Source of the DNA: Rhodosalinus sp041365695
GTDB lineage: Bacteria > Pseudomonadota > Alphaproteobacteria > Rhodobacterales > Rhodobacteraceae
Assembly: GCF_041365695.1 (NCBI RefSeq)
Contig: NZ_JBGFSJ010000001.1
Span: 310,001 to 374,000, forward strand
Direction: 5' to 3'
Length of the DNA stretch: 64,000 bases
Below are positions 58,960 to 64,000 of this stretch, in pieces. The notes below the pieces were generated by a model. The model was not told where the DNA came from. It saw only the letters and a list, made by a program, of their open reading frames with translations, and did not search any database. The translations under genes and the position numbers were made by a program. Position 1 is the stretch's first letter, and each line of letters opens with the position of its first letter.

Positions 58960-59097
58960 GCGTCCCCCCAGACGGCAACCGCGCCGCGCTCAGTCCTATC
59001 GGAAAGGCCCGCGGCCTGAAACTGCTATCTGGCAGAGCCGGCGCACCCGCGCTAGGACGTGGGGCACGATCCGAACAGAAAATGCAGGGAGCCGCCG

Positions 59098-60561
59098 ATG
59101 ACCCGACCCGTCGCCGTGACATTCGCCGAAACCGATCTCGACACGCTGGCAGACCTCGAGGGGCGCGTCGCCGTCCTCGTCGAGGAGAGCGGGCGGCTCG
59201 ACGCCGGCGCGCGCCGGGTGAACCGGCTGACCAAGGGCGCGGTGGCGCGCGCGGTCGAGTCGCCGCGCTTTGCCAAGCTGAAGCCGGGCGAGGCGATCAC
59301 CCTGGCCTGGCCAACCGGCATGGCCGCCGAGGCGGTGGAGATCGTCAGCCTGCCGCGCCGGCCCTCGGTGGCCGAGGCGCGCAAGGCCGGCGCGCGGGTG
59401 GCGCGCGGCGAGGGTGCGCTCACGGTGCTGGCGGGCAATCGCCGCAATGCCGCGGAACTTGCCCTGGGCGCGGCGCTGCGCGCCTACGCGTTCACCGAGC
59501 ACAAGGGCGAAGAGGCCCCAGCGCCCGGCCCGGTCACGGTGATGGTGTCCGACCCGAGCGCGGCCGAGGCCGCCTGGGTGCCCTGCGCCGCCCGCGTCGA
59601 GGGCGTCTATCTCACCCGCGACCTCGTGAGCGAGCCCGCCAACATCCTCAACACGATCCAGTTCGCCGAACGGCTCGAGGGGCTGCGCGACGCCGGCGTG
59701 GAGGTGGAGGTTCTGGAAGAGCCCGACCTCGAGAAGCTCGGCATGGGCAGCCTGCTGTCGGTGGGGCAGGGCTCTGCCGCGCCCTCCAAGGTGGTGGTGA
59801 TGCAGTGGAAGGGCGGCGCGAAGGATGCCGCGCCGCTCGCGCTTGTCGGCAAGGGCGTGGTCTTCGACACCGGGGGCATCTCGCTCAAGCCGGCGCTGGG
59901 CATGGAGGACATGACGATGGACATGGGCGGCGCGGCGGTCGTGTCCGGCGTGATGCGGACCGTGGCGCTGCGCAAGGCGAAGGCCAACGTGGTGGGTATC
60001 GTGGGCCTCGTCGAGAACATGCCCTCGGGCACGGCCATGCGGCCGGGCGACGTGGTGACCTCGATGAAGGGCGACACGATCGAGGTGATCAACACGGATG
60101 CCGAGGGCCGCCTCGTGCTGGCGGACGCGATGTGGTACGCGCAGGAGCGTTTCAAGCCCGCCGGGATGATCGACCTGGCCACGCTCACGGGCGCGATGAT
60201 CATCGCGCTCGGCCACGAGAAGGCCGGCGTGTTCTCGAACGACGACAAGCTGGCGGCGGCGTTCCTGAAGGCGGCCGAGGCGGAGGACGAGGGCGCGTGG
60301 CGCCTGCCCATGGGCGATGCCTATGACGAGCTGATCAAGAGCGATATCGCGGACATGAAGAATGTGGGCGGCCGCACCGCGGGCTCGATCACCGCGGCGC
60401 AGTTCCTGGGCCGGTTCGTCAAGGAAGAGACCCCCTGGATTCACCTCGACATCGCGGGCGTGGCGCGGGTCGGCAAGGACACCGCGCTCGCGCCGAAGGG
60501 GGCCACGGGCTGGGGCGTGCTCGCGCTCGACCGGCTGGTGGCCGACCGTTTCGAGGACTGA
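59098..60561 (+). CDS. pepA: Leucyl aminopeptidase
   Basis: A 487-residue M17 aminopeptidase that removes N-terminal residues from peptides, using two metal ions. The C-terminal catalytic domain shows VGKGVVFDTGGISLK (metal-binding Lys and Asp) and INTDAEGRLVLADA (about 331-344, Asp and Glu ligands). The N-terminal domain is about 160 residues. The start is ATG at 59098, with AGGGAG upstream; a GTG at 59059 is less likely. Its stop overlaps the holC start by one base. Divergent from lptF. Confidence 0.95.
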   Translation: MTRPVAVTFAETDLDTLADLEGRVAVLVEESGRLDAGARRVNRLTKGAVARAVESPRFAKLKPGEAITLAWPTGMAAEAVEIVSLPRRPSVAEARKAGARVARGEGALTVLAGNRRNAAELALGAALRAYAFTEHKGEEAPAPGPVTVMVSDPSAAEAAWVPCAARVEGVYLTRDLVSEPANILNTIQFAERLEGLRDAGVEVEVLEEPDLEKLGMGSLLSVGQGSAAPSKVVVMQWKGGAKDAAPLALVGKGVVFDTGGISLKPALGMEDMTMDMGGAAVVSGVMRTVALRKAKANVVGIVGLVENMPSGTAMRPGDVVTSMKGDTIEVINTDAEGRLVLADAMWYAQERFKPAGMIDLATLTGAMIIALGHEKAGVFSNDDKLAAAFLKAAEAEDEGAWRLPMGDAYDELIKSDIADMKNVGGRTAGSITAAQFLGRFVKEETPWIHLDIAGVARVGKDTALAPKGATGWGVLALDRLVADRFED

Positions 60562-61019
60562 TGGGCGCGGCCTACTTCTACCACCTCACCCGCCGCCCGC
60601 TCGAGGAGGCGCTGCCGCAGCTTCTCGAGCGGGCGCTGGCGCAGGGCTGGCGGGTGGCGGTGCGCGGCACGGATCCCGCGCGGATCGACTGGCTCGACCA
60701 GAAGCTCTGGCTCGGGCCGGAGGAGCGTTTCCTGCCGCACGGGAAGGCGGGCGGCCCGCATGACGCCCTCCAGCCGGTTCTGCTGACGACCTCGCACGAG
60801 GCCCCGAACGCCGCGGCCTGCGTGATGGCCGTGGACGGCGCACGCGTCTCGCCCGAGGAGACCGCGGCGCTGGAACGGGTGTGCATCCTTTTCGACGGCA
60901 ACGACAGCGCGGCGGTGGAGGCGGCCCGCGACCAGTGGCGCACGCTCACCGGCGCGGGCTGCGCCGCGCAATACTGGTCGGAGGCGTCGGGCCGCTGGGA
61001 GAAGAAGGCCGAGGCCTGA
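60561..61019 (+). CDS. holC: DNA polymerase III chi subunit
   Basis: A 152-residue chi subunit that links the clamp loader to single-strand binding protein. The N-terminal segment YFYHLTRRPLEEALPQLLERAL, with a central QPVLLT and the C-terminal Trp-rich end (YWSEASGRWEKKAEA), matches the family. The order pepA-holC with overlapping ends is a conserved arrangement in many Proteobacteria. Confidence 0.93.
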   Translation: MGAAYFYHLTRRPLEEALPQLLERALAQGWRVAVRGTDPARIDWLDQKLWLGPEERFLPHGKAGGPHDALQPVLLTTSHEAPNAAACVMAVDGARVSPEETAALERVCILFDGNDSAAVEAARDQWRTLTGAGCAAQYWSEASGRWEKKAEA

Positions 61020-61025
61020 ACCCGC

Positions 61026-61640
61026 TCAAGCGGCGCGCATGAGCGCGGCGAGCAGGCCTGGCAGCCTTGCGCGGCCGACGAGGTCGCCAAGCCCCTCGGG
61101 CGTCTCGGGAAGGCCTCGCCGCGCGGCCTCCGAAAGGGTGCGGCTGTCGGCGTAAGGGTAGAGCTCGTCCCACGCCACCTGCGCCTCGCGGCAGAAGATG
61201 TCGGCGCCGAGATTTCCGATCCCCTTGAATTCCCGGAGCAGGCGATGCTCCTCGTCCGGGTCGCGCCCCGCGGCCTGGCGCAGGCGGCGCAGGTCGCCGC
61301 CGTAGTCGTCGAGGAGCTTTTCGGCCAGCTCTCCCAGCATGGTCGCCGTCTTCTCGTCGAAGCGCGCGTAGCCCGCGCCGTTCAGGACCTCCACCCGCTC
61401 CTGCCAGGTGCTGTCGGCCAGTTTCGCGGGGGTGGTCCAGCCCGCCTCTGCAAGCGCGGCGGCGGCGCGCATGGCGAGATCCGAGGAGATCCGCGCGCTG
61501 AGCAGAAGCGCCGCGCACAGGAGCCGGAAGAGCGGCGCAGGCGTGTTCTGCGAAAGCTCGAGGCCGAGCTCCCCGGCGAGCGAGGGGCCGTGGCGCGCCA
61601 TCAGATCGGCCGCGATGTCCTTCTGCGTCGTGCCGGTCAC
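61026..61640 (-). CDS. Endonuclease III-like HhH-GPD protein lacking the lyase Lys
   Basis: A 204-residue protein with the HhH-GPD fold of base-excision glycosylases. The helix-hairpin-helix is FKGIGNLGADIFCRE (about 150-164), but the catalytic lyase lysine of endonuclease III (GVGRKTA) is replaced (GIGNLGA). The catalytic Asp may be in YADSRT. The C-terminal four-cysteine 4Fe-4S motif of endonuclease III is also missing. It may be a monofunctional glycosylase or an inactive relative. The start is GTG at 61638-61640. Convergent with holC. Confidence 0.78.
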   Translation of the reverse strand: MTGTTQKDIAADLMARHGPSLAGELGLELSQNTPAPLFRLLCAALLLSARISSDLAMRAAAALAEAGWTTPAKLADSTWQERVEVLNGAGYARFDEKTATMLGELAEKLLDDYGGDLRRLRQAAGRDPDEEHRLLREFKGIGNLGADIFCREAQVAWDELYPYADSRTLSEAARRGLPETPEGLGDLVGRARLPGLLAALMRAA

Positions 61641-61730
61641 GTCGTCGCGTCCTCCGTCGGGCCGAGCCTCGCCCGCAACGCCCGCCCCCGGCAATGACGC
61701 GCGTCAACCGGTGCCTGCGCGCGTCCGGCC

Positions 61731-62612
61731 TCAGCCCCGGTGCCGCACCGCCTCGAAGCCCGAGACCACATCGAGAAGCTCTCGCGTGATCGTCTCCTGG
61801 CGTTTCTGGCGGTAGCGGCCCTCAAGCTCCTCGCGCCGGTCGTCGATGTTGCGCTCGGCGCTCTGCATCGCGGCGAGCCGGGAGGCGTGCTCGCTCGCCA
61901 GCGATTCGGCGAAGCCGCGGTAGATCGCCACGAAGACATGCTGGCGGACGAGCCAGGAAAAGAGCGCGGTCCGCTCCATCCGGTAGGTCGGGCGCGACGG
62001 CCCGGACCAGGGCCGCGCGGCCAGTTCCTGCAGATACCGCTCCGGCACGGGCACGAGGCGCCGGTCCATCGGCTGGGCGAGCGCGTCCTGCGTCCGGCGG
62101 TTGTAGGCCAGCGTCACCGACCGCACCTCGCCCGCCGAGACGCGCCGCTCGATCTCCACCGAGAGGGCGTTGACCGCCTGCGCCAGTCCCGAGATCGAGC
62201 CGGGCAGCGTGAAGACCCCGTCGGCCGGCGCGCCCAGCGCCTCGAGCCGCGCGGCGGCGCGGATGCCCACCACGCCCACCAGCCGGGTATGGCCGTCCCG
62301 CACGGTCTCCAGCCAGGTCGATGCGTGCTGCGCGATCCGGTCGTTGAAACGCCCGCACAGCCCGCGATCCGAGCCAAGGACCACAAGACCGTCGGGCCCT
62401 TTCGACGACGCGTCGCGGCGCTCCAGCGGCGGGCCGTCGCGCAGCACGACCTGCAACCCCATTTCCACCGAGCGCTCGTATTCGCCCACCGCCTCCACCG
62501 CGCGCTCGTAGCCGCGGATGCTGGCCGAGGAGAGCGATTTCATCGTCCGCACGATGGCGCGGATATCGCCGGTGGTGTCGAGCTTCTCGCCGAGCGACTC
62601 AAGCGTTTCCAT
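61731..62612 (-). CDS. atpG: N-ATPase-like F1 gamma subunit
   Basis: A 293-residue gamma subunit: two long coiled-coil helices at N- and C-termini (ALGEKLDTTGDIRAI-type start; NIDDRREELEGRYRQ near the end) with a Rossmann-like middle. It differs from housekeeping gamma in its sequence and lies directly downstream of an alpha gene, whereas the housekeeping order has delta before alpha and beta after gamma. This fits the N-ATPase, in which alpha and gamma are the last two genes. It overlaps atpA by 14 bases. Confidence 0.85.
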   Translation of the reverse strand: METLESLGEKLDTTGDIRAIVRTMKSLSSASIRGYERAVEAVGEYERSVEMGLQVVLRDGPPLERRDASSKGPDGLVVLGSDRGLCGRFNDRIAQHASTWLETVRDGHTRLVGVVGIRAAARLEALGAPADGVFTLPGSISGLAQAVNALSVEIERRVSAGEVRSVTLAYNRRTQDALAQPMDRRLVPVPERYLQELAARPWSGPSRPTYRMERTALFSWLVRQHVFVAIYRGFAESLASEHASRLAAMQSAERNIDDRREELEGRYRQKRQETITRELLDVVSGFEAVRHRG

Positions 62613-64000
62613 GGCCGCGCTCCCAGCCCGAACCGTCCCCGCGCATGTCGTCGAGCGCGCCCTCCATCGCCTTCAGAAGCGCGTCGCGGTCCGCGTCCTC
62701 CAGCGCGCCGCCCTCCGCGAGGCGGGTGGTGATCTCCTCGCAATTCTTTCGCGCGGCGTCCATCGCGCGCCGCTCCGCCCGGGCGATGTCCTCCACGGGG
62801 ATGTCGTCGAAAAGGCCGGACGTGGCGGCGAGCAGGGCGGCGATCTGGTCGGGCACCGAGAGGTGCAGGCCTTCGGACTGGCGCAGGATCTCGCGCACCC
62901 GCCGCCCGCGGGCGAGCTTGGTGCGCGTCTCCTCGTCCATCTGGGTGCCGAAGCGCGCGAAGGTCTCGAGCTCCTCGAACTGGGTGTAGAAAAGCCGCAG
63001 GTCGCCGGCCACGGCGCGGTAGGCGGGCAGCTGCGCCTTGCCGCCCACGCGGCTCACCGACTTGCCCACGTCGATGGCGGGAAGCTGTCCCTTCTCGAAA
63101 AGCTTGGGCGACAGGTAGATCTGCCCGTCGGTGATCGAGATGAGGTTGGTGGGGATGTAGGCGGAGATGTTCTGCGCCTGCGTCTCGATCACCGGCAGCG
63201 CCGTGAGCGAGCCGCCGCCATGGGCGTCGCGCAGATGGGTGGCGCGTTCCAGCAGCCTCGAGTGAATGTAGAAGATGTCGCCCGGGTAGGCCTCGCGCCC
63301 CGGCGGGCGGCGCAGCAGCAGCGAGATCTCGCGATAGGCGCGGGCGTGGCGCGTGAGGTCGTCGTAGACGATCAGGACGTCGCGGCCCTCGGCCATGAAC
63401 GCCTCGGCGATGCTGGTGGCGGCGTAGGGCGCGATGAACTGCAGCCCCGGCGCGTCCTCGCCGCTCGCCGCGACGACGACCGTGCGCTCCAGCGCGCCCT
63501 CGTCCCGCAGCCGCTGGATCACCCGCGCCACCGCCGAGGCGCGCTGGCCCACGGCGCAATAGACCGAGACGACGCCGCTGTCGGCCTGGTTGAGGATCGT
63601 GTCGACCGCGATGGCGGTCTTGCCGGTCTGCCGGTCGCCGAGGATGAGCTGGCGCTGACCCCGGCCCACGGGGACCGCCGCATCCACCGCCTTGATCCCG
63701 GTCTGAAGCGGCACCTCCACCGGCGCGCGATGCATGATGGGCGGCGCGGTGCGTTCCACCGGGGCGCGGTCCTCGGCCTCGAGCCGCCCCGCCTCGTCGA
63801 GGGGCCGGCCGAGCGCGTCCACCACGCGGCCCAGAAGCGCGCGCCCCACGGGCACGTCCACCACCCGGTGCGTGCGGCGCACCCGGTCGCCGGGCCGGAT
63901 GCTTTCGGTTGGCCCCAGAACCATCACGCCGGTTTCCCGCTCGCCCAGGCTGGAGGCGATCCCCATGAGTCCCGCGCCGAAGCTGACGAGCTCGTCGGCG
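62599..64000 (-). CDS. atpA: N-ATPase-like F1 alpha subunit (5' end beyond window)
   Basis: The 3' 467 codons of an F1 alpha subunit. The Walker A GDRQTGKTA and the RGR-rich alpha motif are visible, and the segment DELVSFGAGLMGIA continues in frame to the window edge, so the N-terminus is missing. As with gamma, the sequence and alpha-gamma order point to the N-ATPase rather than the housekeeping ATP synthase. These second ATPases are often Na+-translocating, but the c subunit, which decides ion choice, is outside this window. Confidence 0.85.
   Translation of the reverse strand, partial: ADELVSFGAGLMGIASSLGERETGVMVLGPTESIRPGDRVRRTHRVVDVPVGRALLGRVVDALGRPLDEAGRLEAEDRAPVERTAPPIMHRAPVEVPLQTGIKAVDAAVPVGRGQRQLILGDRQTGKTAIAVDTILNQADSGVVSVYCAVGQRASAVARVIQRLRDEGALERTVVVAASGEDAPGLQFIAPYAATSIAEAFMAEGRDVLIVYDDLTRHARAYREISLLLRRPPGREAYPGDIFYIHSRLLERATHLRDAHGGGSLTALPVIETQAQNISAYIPTNLISITDGQIYLSPKLFEKGQLPAIDVGKSVSRVGGKAQLPAYRAVAGDLRLFYTQFEELETFARFGTQMDEETRTKLARGRRVREILRQSEGLHLSVPDQIAALLAATSGLFDDIPVEDIARAERRAMDAARKNCEEITTRLAEGGALEDADRDALLKAMEGALDDMRGDGSGWERGHGNA

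Noticed and set aside
61731..64000. Housekeeping ATP synthase operon
   Set aside because: Housekeeping order has delta before alpha and beta after gamma. Here gamma is the last gene, followed by an unrelated gene, and the sequences look like N-ATPase subunits.
1..64000. tRNA, rRNA and CRISPR arrays
   Set aside because: I looked through the intergenic gaps and saw no cloverleaf-like region, no rRNA-like stretch and no regularly spaced direct repeats. Gaps are short and mostly GC-rich.

Overview
The window reads as one contiguous piece of chromosome from a GC-rich alphaproteobacterium of the family Rhodobacteraceae (Roseobacter/Rhodobacter group). The evidence is a complete RcGTA-type gene transfer agent (GTA) cluster between mltG and cysE, a pyruvate dehydrogenase E1-beta with a fused lipoyl domain, a Fur/Mur-type regulator, the lptF-lptG-lptD-surA-pdxA-rsmA chain, and a zwf-pgl-pgi operon. 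This placement is inference from gene families and order. No rRNA, tRNA, CRISPR array, insertion sequence or integrase was seen.

Layout. 1-244 is an AT-rich edge with at most the tail of an upstream gene. 245-1333 (-) is a glycosyltransferase. 1485-5264 (+) is fabG-acpP-fabF-mltG (fatty acid synthesis plus a peptidoglycan-terminating lytic transglycosylase). 5335-19900 (+) is the GTA cluster: a strong sigma70-like promoter, an immediate terminator-like hairpin, then homologues of RcGTA g1, g2, g3, g3.5, g4-g10, g10.1, g11-g15 and a DUF7742-like gene. The whole capsid, packaging and tail set is intact; regulators, lysis genes and head spikes are not here, as expected for a GTA whose genes are scattered. 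19810-25359 holds a DksA-like gene, cysE, pdhA-pdhB-pdhC and ftsB. 25660-29623 holds a bacterioferritin-like gene, pgk, two tandem cyclophilins and a DUF3179 protein. 29718-38660 holds tyrS, anmK, zwf-pgl-pgi, a thioesterase, three small genes and eno. 38753-48797 holds two EamA transporters with a Fur-family gene between them, selO, a CBS-domain membrane protein, an acetyltransferase, a nucleoside hydrolase, mazG, an M20 hydrolase, an agmatinase-family gene and two envelope proteins. 48860-61019 holds prfA-prmC, a DUF4167 gene, rsmA, pdxA, surA, lptD, lptG, lptF, pepA and holC. The right end has an endonuclease III-like gene and then atpG and the 3' part of atpA of a second, N-ATPase-like F-type ATPase.

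How the genes work together. Most of the window is housekeeping: central carbon (zwf, pgl, pgi, pgk, eno, pdh), outer-membrane biogenesis (lptF/G/D, surA), translation termination and ribosome maturation (prfA, prmC, rsmA), and division (ftsB, mltG). The GTA cluster sits among these core genes and looks like a resident, domesticated phage-derived machine.

Points most worth a second look: the promoter-plus-terminator leader of the GTA operon (possible attenuator or short RNA); two very short tandem lipoprotein genes at 36828-36977 and 37120-37275 that share a C-terminal DPVxTL motif, with a consensus FNR-type box between them; a bacterioferritin whose heme-ligand Met is replaced; the N-ATPase-like genes at the right edge; and two long perfect palindromes with the same core between convergent genes at 43386-43538. 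All assignments come from reading the sequence; no database search was run.
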